Positions 46,021 to 58,277 of a DNA stretch of 64,000 nt are shown piece after piece. How positions within the stretch are numbered: position 1 is the first letter of the stretch; the number at the start of each line of letters is the position of its first letter. The stretch is from Alopecurus myosuroides (lineage: Eukaryota; Streptophyta; Magnoliopsida; Poales; Poaceae). Both the position numbers and the translations under genes were made by a program. The notes beneath the pieces were generated by a model. The model had not been told where the DNA came from and ran no database searches. It saw only the letters and a program-made list of their open reading frames with translations. The stretch spans positions 582,643,158-582,707,157 of the forward strand of contig CM054057.1 of the NCBI GenBank assembly GCA_028641055.1. Direction: 5' to 3'.

Positions 46021-47604
46021 TGATACGTCATAAATGCATCCCTAATTTCTGATGCTCCATGATGATATTATGCCAATTGCTACATGTTTTCTCCTTTCTT
46101 TATGTCATTTTTATCGATTTTTTGGACAAGATGCCACAAAGCCAGTTCCCTGTTTTCTGCAGTTTTTTAGTTTCAGAAAAGTTGTTCTGGAAATATTCTC
46201 AGAATTGGAAAATTTGAAACCCGGAAGTCCTATTTTCCCCGGAAGCATCCAGAAGACCGAAGAGGAGTCGAAGAGGGGCAGCAGGGGGGCCATACCATAG
46301 GGTGGCACGCCCCCTGGCCGCCCTAGCTATGGGTGTGGGGGCCCCCGTCCTCCACCGCCTTTGCCCTTCCCCTATTTAAGCCCCCCGGATGGAAAACCTA
46401 AGCACCTCATCAAAATCCCCGAAAAAGTTCCACATCTGCCGTCACCGTCAACCCCAGATCAGGGGGGTTCTAAAGCTGTTTCCAGCACCCTGCCGGAGAG
46501 GAGATCATCACCGGAGGCTTCTACATCACTATGCCTGCCTCCGGAGTGATGCGCGAATAGTTCATCCTTGGACTACGGGTTCGTAGCTGTAGCTAGATGG
46601 TTGTCTTCTCCTCATATGCCTCCATGTTTAGATCTCGTGAGCTGCCTATCATGATCGAGATTGATCTTATGTAATTCTTTATGCTGTGTTTGCTAGGATC
46701 CGATGAATATTGACCTTATGCCAAGTTGATTATAGTCTTTATTGCATATGTTATTTGTGATCTTGCATGCTCTCCGTTGCTAGTGGTTATTCTGTCCAAG
46801 TAGTTGCTAGTGACTCCAAGAGGGAGTATTTATGCTCAATAGTGGGTTCATGCCTCTTTGTTGCCTTGCTCGAGTGACAGAAACATGAAGGGGGAGGATG
46901 TGTTGTTTCCATTAGGGAGAAAACAACGGTGAGAGTGCCCGCGTGCATAATCATTGCTTCCATTATACACTTTTTTCAAGGCAATTATCTGTTGCTTGCA
47001 ACTTAATACCTAAGGGGGTTCAGATGATAACCCGAGGGTGGATTATTAGTCATAGATGCAGATGGATGTCGGTCTATGTATCTTGTTGTAATGCCTCACT
47101 AAATACCATAGTAATATTCATGTCATATTGTGCACTATGGTGCAACGTCTATTTGTCAATTGCCCAGCTGTAATTTTTTCACCCAGCATGCTATCTTTTA
47201 TGGAGAGACACCACTAGTATAACTATGAACCCCGGTCCATTTTCCACACTGTTAAACAAACCAAAACAATTTCCTGCTTTCTTTACTTAGTGCAAGCATA
47301 CACTGTTTTCCACACTATACGTATAATCTTTGTTTTCAACAAGACCGGTGAGATTGACAACCTCACTGTACCGTTGGGGCAAAGTATTTTGGTTGTGTTG
47401 TGTGCAGGTTCCATGTTGTTGCTAACACCGGTGAAGCGCCAGCACCACCGTCAGTGGCATCAACCTTCCGAAGATTCTCTTTCTCCTACTGGATTGATAA
47501 CCCTGGTTCTTAACTAAGGGGAAAACTCCTACCGATGTGCTCATCACACCTTCCTCTTGGGGTTCCCAACAACTCAGAGAAAGGATTCAACTCTGCCAGC
47601 AATC
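46021..47604 (+). repeat. Single (5') LTR of the Gypsy element
   Basis: It starts TGATACGTCA and ends ...GCAATCA about 10 bp before the primer site. It contains a GC-rich block (46280-46380) with CCCTATTTAAGCCCCC at 46369-46384, a plausible TATA region. Confidence 0.7.
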
Positions 47605-47615
47605 AAGGACTTTTC

Positions 47616-47633
47616 TGGCGCCGTTGCCGAGGA
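47616..47633 (+). other. Gypsy primer binding site, tRNA-Asp
   Basis: TGGCGCCGTTGCCGAGGA is complementary to the 3' end of plant tRNA-Asp with one mismatch. This primer type is common in Triticeae Gypsy elements. Confidence 0.85.
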
Positions 47634-47869
47634 GAAGGAAGTCTTCTGGGAAGGGGAGTCTCTCACTCTCAACCTCTTTATTTTGTTTATTGTCTTGTTT
47701 TTATTTTTTTGTTTTGCTTCTCTTTATCAAAAACACAAAACAAATTAGTTTACTTTATGGCATAAAAGGGCAACTCAAGTATTTTCAAGTGAAGCGTTCA
47801 CTTGCTATTTTTGCTTTATCATGCTTGCTATCAATGTTTGATGTCTTTGAAACTAGATCTTTTAGGTAA

Positions 47870-49016
47870 GGTGGGTTCACGGATGAACAACAAAAACATT
47901 ATAAGGAACATCGATTGTCAGAAAAAGGGATACACTTATGGGATCAAATTAATAAATTGCATGCCTATGCTAAAAACTTGTGCTCTACTTATAATGTTAC
48001 TTAATGCTTTGATAAATCTTGCTACTATAAGAGGTATAAACACCTCCCTTTTCAATGTGAGTATAATGATAATGTTACCATATCTTCTTATGTTAAGGGA
48101 AATTATGAATTATATGATGTGGAACAAATTGAAGAATTTATTGCTTGGAAGGGTGCATTCGAAATTGCCTATTTGGTTGAAAGTATTGATGATGCACCTT
48201 ATAAATATGAGATTTATGCTATATTTAAATATTTCTTTGATAATTACAAGTATTGTAATTACTACATAATGGAATATCTTAATAAATGCTCTCAACCTAA
48301 GGAAGAGACTAATGCCTTGCAGGAGCCTATGGAAGAGGAAACTGCTGAATCTAGAAGGTCATTGGATGAAAAAGAGGAGGACAGTGATGATCAAGAGGAG
48401 GAAAAATGGAACCCATGTCTACCTCCCAATGATAGTAACTCTTTAACTCGTACATTGTTTTATGATAATCCATGCTACTTTGGTAAATCATATGATAATC
48501 CTCTGTTTATTCCAACTAGTGATATGCATGATAATGAGTAATTTTGTTTAGAAAATATATATGATAATGCTCTTGATGATGGTCCTATGTTATTTGATGT
48601 TATTAATTATAATGCTACTGAAAATAGGATTCCTATAATGTGTCCTATACCTTTTATGAGTGATCAATCATCTTGTATTTCTATTGCTAAAAGTGGGGGA
48701 AAAGAAGAGTTGATTTTAAATTTTGATCCCGCTGTTTTTAGCTTGATATGAATTGTGTGCTTTTAGACCATGACAAACATGCTTTATGTGATAATTATGT
48801 TGTTGAGTTTGTTTATGATTCTACTGAAAATTATTATGAGAGAAGAAAATATGGTTGTAGGAATTTTCATGTTACTAAAACACCTCTATTTTTGTTGAAA
48901 GTTTTGAAGTTGCTCTTGTTCTACCTTCCCATGATTTATAGTTTGAGCTTCTTTAATTTATTTATTTACAAGATTACCATGCATAGGAAGTGGGTTAGAT
49001 TTAAATTTGTTTTATA
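47870..49016 (+). pseudogene. Degenerate internal ORF of the Gypsy element
   Basis: Broken frames in AT-rich sequence. The longest open piece (48119-48541) reads EQIEEFIAWKGAFEIAYLVE, then an acidic stretch of EEE/DDQEEE and YDNPCYFGKSYDNPLF. Further in-phase remnants follow to 49016. No protease, reverse transcriptase or integrase motif is present, so the element depended on others for mobility. The function of this protein is unknown to me. Confidence 0.55.
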
Positions 49017-52000
49017 ACTGCTTCTTGATGCTCTCTTTTTCTTAATTCATATTTCTTATGTGAGCATCTTTTCTTTTATGCATAGCTGAAAGGCGTTAAA
49101 GAGAAGCGCTTCTGGGAGACAACCCGTTTTATTTCTCTGTTTTCATTCAGTTTTCCTTTGTTTTCTTTGGTGTGCTTGCACCTGGCTGATGTATATTTCC
49201 TTATCAACCCCGCTGTATCTTTTCTTTTGTGTGTTTGTTGAGCTAAGTAAAGCCACTAGTGGAAAGCTGACACTATATTTCGAATTTCTGCGCAGAAAAC
49301 AGAGTTCTCATGTCCAGTGTTAATTTCGTTAAAAATTACAGAAAATTCAAAATGACCTGAGATTTTTGTTCTTAATCCTGAGTTATATACGCAAATTTTC
49401 TTATGAGACCACTTTTTTATTTGAGCAACATAATATTTTTGAAAAAATCGATCTTTACCTGCTGTTCTGTTTTGATAGATTTCTGCCATTTATCGCATTT
49501 GCATCTTAATCTCTTTCTTTTGGTGTTCTTTTGAGAAAAAGAGTTTTGAAAGAAGTTGTGACAGTAGCTAATGTGTTTTTGAGTGTTAGACTTTTGTTGA
49601 AACTGAACCATGTGAATTTATTATTTCAATTGCACTAACGTTAATAATAAAGATTGTGAGAATTTTGATGTGAAGGAAGTTTTCAAGGGTTAAGAGAAGA
49701 GGATGATATGATGTGATCAAGAAGAGTGAAAAGCCTAAGCTTGGGGATGCCCCGGTGGTACATGCAAGCAAATTCCAAGAAGACTCAAGCGTCTAAGCTT
49801 GGGGATTCCCAAGGCATCCCCTTCTTCATCAACAAATTATCAGGTCACTTCTAGTGAAACTATATTTTTATTCGGTCGCATCTTATGTGCTTTACTTGGA
49901 GCGTCTTTTATTTTTGTTTTAAGTTTTCTTTTGCTTTTTCTTTCAGTTTGTTTTTACTTTCATAATAAGCTTGGTTGGACCCCAGCATTCTTTTATTGGA
50001 GAGTGACACGCTCCGCTTTTTCATGAGAATACGTTGTATTCTTAGTCTCTGTCTACCTGCTGCATTTATTCAGCTCCTGTTTTGCATGCATCTCTTATTA
50101 GAGCTGTTAGTTTTAGTAGTATTATGTGAGTACTCTCTTGTTTGCTTGTTGTATCATAAAGATTATTTTTGTTAAAGCATGTTTTGTATGGTGCTAGTTG
50201 GGAGAAAGAAACCTGCTACTTGAAGTAGAATTTATAACAGTACTAGTAGAAGCTTGTATAGACTGTGGCTAGGACTTTTTCATGCCATGCTAAATGTTAT
50301 TTCAGTTTTAAAGCCTTGTGATTATTGAGTAGCATGATCATACTCAAATAGATGAGAGTATTTAATATGTATTGAAAGATTCATGAGTTGTTCTTGTCAT
50401 AGTAAAGCATCAATATATGGTATTCTCTTTCGAATGTTTTATTTGGTTGGCTTGGCGCATGCTCACACCATGTTTATGACTACCAACCAGTCACGAATAG
50501 CCTCCATGACCACTTAGTTTTTGAACTTGTGATACTGCTTATGTTTTAATTAATGATGCTTATGTCGCTATGCATGATTATGGATCTTATGCTCTCTTGA
50601 GTTGTCGCTCTCAGTCTTTTGCTAGCCTCCACCTGTACTGAGTATGAGCTCTACTCGTGCATCCAAACTCCCTTAAACCAAAGTTTTTTTCTCTCCATTG
50701 TGTACACCATACCTACCTACATGTTGTATTTAACTGCCATTCCAAAGTAAATTGCTCATGTGTTACCTTTAAAACCTTCAAAATTACTCCTGCTTTATGT
50801 TCCTGTTTTTGCTCATGAGGACGTAAATAGAGAATCTTTATCTCACTTGTTGATTGGATTTCACACCCTGGACTAGTGACTTCATCCGCTTATCCAAATG
50901 ATAGAAGAGCTGGCAGCGATGGTTGCCGTGGATTCAATCAAGGAGAAGACAAATTGTGAGCTCCATGTGTCCGTTTCAAACATATCCATGAAGGTGGCAG
51001 ACGGCTATGCTTTACCTTGTGTAGATGGAGCGAAATGCCATGGCCAGCCGATCCCACCTGGCTATGCTCGTGTCGGTGTGGATGATGTTCTGGAGATTTG
51101 GAGAGCACTGCGGCTTGACTTCCTCGTCGGTGAGATAGATACACTGGGAGAAGCCGTCAATAGCTTGATAGTATCGAAATAGGAAATAATAGTGTTTCCA
51201 AAGCCACTGTCTCCTATAGCACCTCCTTCTCTGACAACACCTCCTTCTCCGACAGGCAGTTCACCACCACCTCCACCTCATTCTCCGAGAGCCCATCCAC
51301 CATCACCACCTACAACGAGTCCACACCTTGACGCCATGGATCTCAGTAGCTTGAGTCCGCCTCAATCTCCGCTACCTCAGCTGACTCCGCCGCCCACTAA
51401 GTCCCGTGGGGAAAAGCGGAAGGGTACCACCGCCGCCTCTAAGTCTTTACCAAAGAAGAAAGTGGCTCGGAAGAATAAACCCAAGCCGCCGCTAGAGGTG
51501 TTGCCTTACGATAGGACTAACGAGCAGAACGCTGCGTGGGTGGTTGCGGACACGAAACTTCAGATGGCTATGTATGGAAAGAAACCCGACTCGCCGCCAA
51601 AGGAGCCAATAGATCCGGCTGTACGAAAACACTTTAAGGATCTACTTGAAATTCCATACCAAGTTCATCTTAATGTAAATGATGACTATGTGCGCGGTTT
51701 ATTTAAGAGTCATAGCAAAGCAAAGAAGAAGGGGAACACAACTCCCCAGCTCGGGAAGCAGAAAAACCAGTCGATCTCCCCGCTCAAGGTGGTACCCGCT
51801 GCACAGACGCCCTCCGAGCCAATTGATATTGATGATGTTAGGATGTTTGCCAGATCTTGTGGTATCACTGTTGAGCAATTGCTAAGCAGTCGCGATGGGG
51901 GCTTCTAAGTTGCTGATACATCATGGAAATTTGAGCCAGGGAAGTCTCTCGTCAAACCTGCCCTGCTCGGCTCTCTAAGAAGACCTAAGCGTCAACTTCA

Positions 52001-53186
52001 TTAGTGGTACTTGAAAGCCTCAAACCAAGGGGTCGATACAATCATGGTGAAATTTGGAGAGGACCATTACTTCCGAGACGAATCAATCTCTATTTTTTTT
52101 AAGATCTTTTTTATCTCTATAATCTAGACGGCCTCGATAAATCGATCATCAACACCTATTGTCTGTAAGTGATTAATTTATTTATGTAATTATGTCTCTA
52201 CCTCAGCTTGTTCTATTATTGCTTGTTATTATCCTCACTGTACAATATATATTATGCAGAATGAAGATCCGTGAATGTCAAAAGAAGCCAAAGCATTGGG
52301 TTCATTGACCCATATGTCATCAATGATGAAATGCTAAAGCAATATCCCAACGAAGCGGAGAATAACATTCTTATGTTTTTGGAGAAACAATTTTATTGTA
52401 GTGAAATAATATTTCCTTACAGACACGGGTGAGTTTTACTTTCTTCTGCATATTCCTGCACATTTCTGTTTCGATAACTCCATGTTAAGTATAACTGATG
52501 AGTTATGTCTGACTGTGCGTATAAACGTGTGCAGTTTCCATCAGATTCTTCTCAACATTCACGTTGACACCAGAGTAGTTGAGCTCATGGACTCTATGAA
52601 AAAAACACAAGAGTAGTACGTGTCCGTGATTTCATTGCTCGACAAGTCATGGTTGCACTATCGTACCCTTTTGTTCAATCATTATCGTACGATGGCCCCT
52701 TTATTCCTTTGGTCTTTGCCAGACATGGCTTGGAAGCGGTTCAGGAAGGACCAAGCCGGTCTTTCGCAAACTATTACGCTAGTCCAGTCAATCGATGTAA
52801 GTAGCACTTTCTAGATTCATGCATCTCTTTAATTGTTTGAGCATTATTTGATTGAATTCTATTTCTCGTAAAGTCCCCTCAGCAGCCAGCGGGAACAAAC
52901 TTATGTGGATTCTATGTTATGGAGAACATGAGGATCATCGTGAATGAGCGGAGGAGGAGTAGAAATTATTTAACGATTCACGACACGCGGAGGGAGCTCC
53001 TACCGCATGACTACTTGGAAGCAATTCAAGAGGAATTGGCGGGATTTTTGGTTAAGGAAGTCATAAATCCAAATGGAGCATTCCATTATCGATAATCATC
53101 TCCATCCATTTAGAAAGCCGAAGTGTATAAGTGGATCTCAATTAGTTCCATGCAATGATCTGTATATATGTTGTAAATGTGGAACT

Positions 53187-53362
53187 AATATATATATATA
53201 TATATATATCATCTGAGCACAAGCCCTCTCTGATTCAGATCCTCCTACCGCGACAAAAAAACAACAACCAAAAATGTTGCTGCGGCAGAAAACAGCCTAA
53301 AACGCTGCCGCGAGAGAAAAACAACCCAAAACGCTGCCGCGGCAGGAAAACGACCAAAAGCA
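53187..53362. repeat. (TA)n microsatellite and ~31-bp GC-rich minisatellite
   Basis: (TA)11 lies at 53187-53209. Three to four units containing GCTGCCGCG and AAAACAAC follow at about 53243-53362. They are located between the TnpA stop and the right subterminal repeats. Confidence 0.8.
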
Positions 53363-53365
53363 GCG

Positions 53366-53579
53366 CAAACTTTTAGCTCCGGTTCGTATTACGAACCGGG
53401 ACTAAACGTTGACATGCCCGCTCGCTGAACAGCGCCCACGTGGTGCACCCTTTAACCCCCATTCGTAATGTAACCGAGGCTTGGGGGGGGGGCTTTAGCC
53501 GTGGGTTGCCAGCCCCGGTCGGTTGGCCGGTGCTAAAGGGCCACACCAACCGGGGCTATAGGCCTGATTTCCACTAGTG
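53366..53579. repeat. CACTA 1 right subterminal repeats and terminal inverted repeat
   Basis: Motif copies include AGCTCCGGTTCG...CGAACCGGGACTAAA (53371-53406) and GCCCCGGTCGGTTGGCCGGTGC-like pieces near 53508-53560. The terminal sequence is CCACTAGTG at 53571-53579. Confidence 0.8.
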
Positions 53580-54162
53580 TCTCATGCACGCATCATTCAT
53601 CGGTAACATACAAAGATTATTCTCCGTTAGTGATTAGATTAGACGCAGCGTACACATTGTCTATTGTCGATGAGGCCCTCACGACGGTCCCATTCCGTGT
53701 TCCTGAAGTGTTTTTCTCCATGACTATAGTGATGTTCTGTAGCGGATTTTCATCTAAGGACATGTATCAATCTATTGATTTTTAACATATGTGTATGCAA
53801 ATCTACCCCTCTACCCAATCTAATGGTTAAAACCCCACCTACCCCGCAAAACTAAGGCTAAAAGGGCCCCGAGGGAATATCCTCTACAAGACAGGTGACT
53901 CTTTCCACCATATGAGGCGGTGAACTGCTCATTTTTGCCAACTCGTATGACAAAAATAAGTTCTACCAGCCTAGATAGTTAAAAGTATGTGTACTGTTCG
54001 CTTCAAAATATATTTGTGTGTACAAGTAAACTCACTATAAATGCTATAAATAAGTAAACCAAGTATTAATTCAACTTCAGTGGTACAACCATCGGCATCT
54101 CAATAAGTTATTAGCGCCTTCAGTTCTTCCTACCTCCTTTTGTTCTGGGATGTATATATATA
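53580..54162. other. Spacer between the two CACTA elements, no gene seen
   Basis: No ORF or repeat of note was found. It begins with the right target duplication TCT of CACTA 1. Confidence 0.55.
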
Positions 54163-54315
54163 CACCGGTAGAAAATAGGCCTTCCATACGCCCCCATTAG
54201 TCCCCAAAAGTATCGACCCGCGACTATAGGGGTCTCTAGTCGCGGTTCGGGAGGAGACCCGCGACCAACAGTCTGGGCCCAGCGCGCTCGGTCCACAGCT
54301 GGCGGACGGGAGGGG

Positions 54316-54417
54316 CTTTAGTCCCGGTTGGCCAGGCCAACCGGGACTAATAGGTCCCCAAGGCCTTTAGCCGCGGTTTTCCAGGTGAACCGGGACTAAA
54401 GGCCCATCCCTATATAG
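54316..54417 (+). promoter_or_regulatory. CACTA 2 subterminal palindromes and TnpD TATA box
   Basis: Palindromes at 54316-54352 and 54363-54402 (arms CTTTAGTCCCGGTT / AACCGGGACTAA) are followed 8 bp later by TATATAG at 54411-54417. The leader then runs to an AG acceptor just before ATG 54690. Confidence 0.7.
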
Positions 54418-54689
54418 GGACTCAGCTCGCTGCACTTTGCCATATTTGGTGTCACTTCTTCTCACAACATTCACAAGGGGTGGTGGGTATGCTTTTGGTT
54501 CCTACTATGCACACAAGGTGTTCGATGAAATGCCCGATAGCATGAAACACACATGATATGAAGTGTCCGAGCCGCACTTGAGCGTTTTCATTTATTTTAC
54601 CTCCGCGATCGCGGTTAGCAACTTGAACCTTTCATGATTTGTATTATTTCCAGCTAGTTAGTTTAACAAATGCATGATGGTTAATGCAG

Positions 54690-57600
54690 ATGAATCGGCA
54701 ATGGATGTACGGTAACCGACTCTCCGGCGAGTTCACTACGGGTTTGAAAGATTTCCTCGTAGTGGCAAATGCGAACAAGCATCGAGGTTTTATTATCCGT
54801 CCATGTGCTGAATGTAAGAATGAGAAGGGTCTCCTCCTCAAGAGTCGTTCACATGCACCTGCTTCGGCACGGTTTCATGCCAAGCTATAATTGTTGGACC
54901 AAGCATGGAGAAAGAGGGGTTAGAATGGAAGAAGATGAAGAAGAGGATGATATCGATTTCAACTATCATGACGCTTTCGGTGATACTTTCATGGAGGATG
55001 ATGCCGAAGGTGGGGAAGGGTTTGGTGAAGGTGAAGAAGAGGCACATGATGAGCCCGCTGATGATCTTGGTCGGACCATTGCTGATGCACGGAGACGCTG
55101 CAAAACTGACAAGGAGAGGGAGAATTTGGATCGCATGTTAGAGGATCACACGAAGTCGCTGTACCCAGGATGCGACAATAGTCTGAAAAAGCTGGGCTGC
55201 ACATGGATTTGCTGAAATGGAAGGCACGGGAAGGTGTAGCTGACTCATCATTTGAAAATTTGCTGAAAATGTTGAAGAATATGTTTCCGAAGAATAACGA
55301 GTTGCCCGCCAGTACGTACGAAGCAAAGAAGGTTGTGTTCCCTCTAGGTTTAGAGATTCTGAAGTTACATGCATGCATTAACGACTGCATCCTCTACCGC
55401 GGTGCATACGAGGATTTGAATGAATGCCCTGTATGCACTACATTGCGTTATAAGATCAGAGGCGATGACCCTGGTGACGATGTTGAGGGCGAGAAACCCA
55501 GGAAGAGGGTTCCCGCCAAGGTGATGTGGTATGCTCCTATAATACCTCGGCTGAAACGCCTGTTCAGGAACAAAGAGCATGCCAAGTTGTTGCGATGGCA
55601 CAAAGAGAACCGTAAGTCCGACGGGGAGTTGAGACACCCCGCTGATTGAACGCAATGGAGAAAGATCGACAGAGAGTTCAAAGATTTTGCAGCTGACGCA
55701 AGGAACATAAGATTTGGTCTAAGTACTGATGGCATGAATCCTTTTGGCGAGCAGAGCTCCAGCCATAGCACCTGGCCCGTGACTCTATGCATCTACAGCC
55801 TTCCTCCTTGGTTGTGCATGAAGCGTAAGTTCATTATGATGCCAGTGCTCATCCAAGGTCCGAAGCAACCCGGCAACGACATCGATGTGTACCTAAGGCC
55901 ATTAGTTGATGAACTTTTACAATTGTGGGGCAGACCTGGTGTACCTGTGTGGGATGAGCACAAAGAAGAGGAATTTAACCTACGAGCGTTGCTTTTTGTA
56001 ACCATCAACGATTGGCCTGCTCTCAGTAACCTTTCGGGACAGTCAAATAAGGGATACAAAGCATGCACGCACTGCTTACATGAGACTGAAAGTGTATTTT
56101 TGGATAATTGTAGGAAGAACGTGTACCTGGGTCATCGTCGATTTCTTCCCCGAAATCATAACGTAAGAAAGAAAGGCAAGCATTTCAACGGCAAGGCAGA
56201 TCACCGGCCGAAGCCTGCGGAACGTACTGGAGCTGAGATATTTGATATGGTCAAGGATTTGAAAGTCATCTTTGGAAAGAGTCCTGGCGGACAATCAGTT
56301 CCGCAGGGAGTTGACGGGCACGTACCCATGTGGAAAAAGAAATCGATATTTTGGGAGCTACAGTATTGGAAAGTCCTAGATGTCCGCTCTGCAATCGACG
56401 TGATGCATGTTACGAAGAATGTTTGCGTGAACCTGCTAAGCTTCTTGGCGTGTATGGGAAGACAAATGATACAAAGGAAGCACGGCAGGACCAGCAACTT
56501 TTGAAAGACCCAGATGACCGGCATCCGGAATGGTTTCAAGGTCGTGCCAGCTACGCTCTTACGAAAGAAGAGAAGGTCATTTTTTTTGAATGCCTGAGCA
56601 GTATGAAGGTCCCGTCTGGCTTCTCGTCGAATATAAAGGGAATAATAAACATGACGGACAAAAATTTCCAAAACCTGAAGTCTCACGACTGCCACGTGAT
56701 TATGACGCAATTGCTTCCGATTGCTTTGAGGGGGCTCCTACCGGAAAATGTACGAGTAGCCATTGTGAAGCTATGTGCATTCCTCAATGCAATCTCTCAG
56801 AAGGTAATCAGTCCAGAAGATCTACCACGGTTACAGAACGATGTGGTCCAATGTCTTGTCAGTTTCGAGTTGGTGTTTCCACCATCCTTCTTCAATATCA
56901 TGACGCACCTCCTGGTCCACCTAGTCGAAGAGATTTCCATTCTCGGTCCTGTATTTCTACACAATATGTTCCCCTTCGAGAGGTTTATGGGAGTATTAAA
57001 GAAATATGTTCGTAACCGTGCTAGGCCAGAAGGAAGCATCGTAAAGGGCTATGAAAATGAGGAGGTAATTGAGTTCTGCATTGACTATGTTCCTGACCTT
57101 AAGCCGATTGGTATTCCTCAATCACGGCACGAGGGGAGACTAAGTGGAAAAGGCACGATCGGAAGGAAATCAACGATATGTATGGACGATCATTCTATGA
57201 CTGAAGCACACCACACAGTTCTGCAAAATTCGAGCTTGGTGGCTCCGTACTTCGAGCAACACAAGAATATTTTACGCTCGGACAACCCGGGGAAGCCTGA
57301 ATCATGGATTAGAAAGGCCCACATGGAGACTTTCGTCAGTTGGTTGCGAAAACATTTAATGAATGACAATGATGTTGGAGATCAGCTGTACATGTTGGCC
57401 AAGACACCATCTTCGACTATAACGACTTACCAAGGGTACGAGATTAATGGAATACATTTTACACGATCTCCCAAGATAAAAAGAGCACCAACCAAAACAG
57501 TGGTGTCCGCTTTGATGCAGCAACCGAGATTGGGCAAAAGGTCACATATTATGGTTACATAGAGGAGATATGGGAACTTGACTATGGACCCTCCTTTAAG

Positions 57601-58018
57601 GTCCCTTTGTTCCGGTGCAAATGGTTCAAGCTAACAGGAGGTGGGGTAAAGGTGGACGAGCAATACGGAATGACAATGGTGGATTTCGACAATCTTAGTT
57701 ACCTTGACGAACCATTCGTCCTAGCCAAGATGTCGCTCAGGTTTTCTATTTGAAGGACATGAGTAGCAAACCGAGGAAACGGAAAGATAAGAAAACGATC
57801 AGTACATCATGCGATGATCCAAAGCGCCACATTGTTCTTTCAGGGAAAAGAAACATCGTGGGAGTGGAGGACAAGACAGACATGTCAGAAGATTATAATA
57901 TGTTTGGTGAAATTCCGCCCTTCAAAGTCAACACTGACCAAGCATTAAGTTAAATGATGAGGATGCTCCATGGATACGGCCAAATCGTAAGAAAGCAGGG
58001 ACACAAGGGAAGAATTGA
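54690..58018 (+). pseudogene. CACTA 2 TnpD-type transposase (Transposase_21), frameshifted
   Basis: It starts at ATG 54690, directly after a TGCAG intron acceptor. Domains: transposase-associated N-terminus (MNRQWMYGNRLS, IIRPCAECKN), an acidic segment, the Transposase_21 core (CINDCILYRG, CPVCTTLRYKIRGDDPGDD, LLFVTINDWPALSNLSGQSN), DUF4218 (LKSHDCHVIMTQLLPIALRG; MFPFERFMGVLKKYVRN), DUF4216 (about 57500-57640) and a basic C-terminus (RKRKDKK). Lesions are frame changes near 54845, 55205, 56450, 57455, 57725 and 57940 and a TGA at 55647-55649. Most of the coding sequence is otherwise preserved; decay is mainly by indels, unlike CACTA 1. Confidence 0.9.
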
Positions 58019-58277
58019 TGTGTAATAATTTATTGTGTACCAAACTTTTTTGAATGGATCATGTGAATTATATTATCTCTGGTGTGTTTAAGACTAACTC
58101 CTTTGCAAAATATTTGGAAAAACGAGTGGAAAGCATGGAAAACAGAAGGTTACTTAAATGTCTCAAAACCTTGTGAGATAAAATATCTGATTTCATAACT
58201 TTTATTAAAAACACAAAACATACAAAAACTACTCCTCGTCGTCGTCGTCGGGGAACTCGTCGGTGACCTCCTCCGGG

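Larger units (their letters stand above)
46021..50870 (+). mobile_element. Gypsy-type low-coding LTR element, 3' end deleted
   Basis: It begins exactly with TGATACGTCA inside the TnpA coding region. It has one LTR (46021-about 47604), a tRNA-Asp primer site, and internal AT-rich sequence with gag-like remnants and landmark phrases (CGCTTCTGGGAGACAACCC at 49110; two CTAAGCTTGGGGAT boxes at 49735 and 49793). The right LTR, the polypurine tract and part of the TnpA gene are missing, so a deletion removed the junction somewhere between 50815 and 50895. It looks like a non-autonomous Triticeae Gypsy; the exact family is not assigned. Confidence 0.75.
44861..53094 (+). pseudogene. CACTA 1 TnpA-type protein (Transposase_24) with C-terminal Ulp1/C48-like region, split by Gypsy
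   Basis: In En/Spm elements this second gene makes a DNA-binding regulator that helps transposition. Part 1 (44861-46020) has an acidic N-terminus, a nonsense TAA at 45020, then a Transposase_24-like core (CGVIVRDLIPISIQEH, LKKMAQTFNAYKKILW, HHTMGPGGYRV) with a frame change near 45810. The Gypsy fragment fills 46021 to about 50870. Part 2 resumes near 50899 (NISMKVADGYALP), then a Pro-rich linker (51200-51330), a basic stretch (KKKVARKNKPKP) and the C48-like region to TAA 53092. That region keeps His in FHQILLNIHVD (52539), Asp in ELMDSM (52590) and Cys in GTNLCGFYV (52904), with small introns between. Stops at 51906, about 52003 and 52615 break it. Confidence 0.75.
37122..53579 (+). mobile_element. 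CACTA (En/Spm-type) transposon 1, complete, 16.5 kb
   Basis: The left end is CACTAGTAGAGAAC and the right end is the inverse of CACTAGTGGAAAT, with 3-bp target duplications TCT at 37119-37121 and 53580-53582. Palindromic subterminal repeats occur at both ends. Genes on the plus strand are a TnpD-type transposase (37688-40877) and a TnpA-type gene (44861-53094), the latter split by a Gypsy remnant. Both are broken, so movement would need proteins from another copy. Confidence 0.93.
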
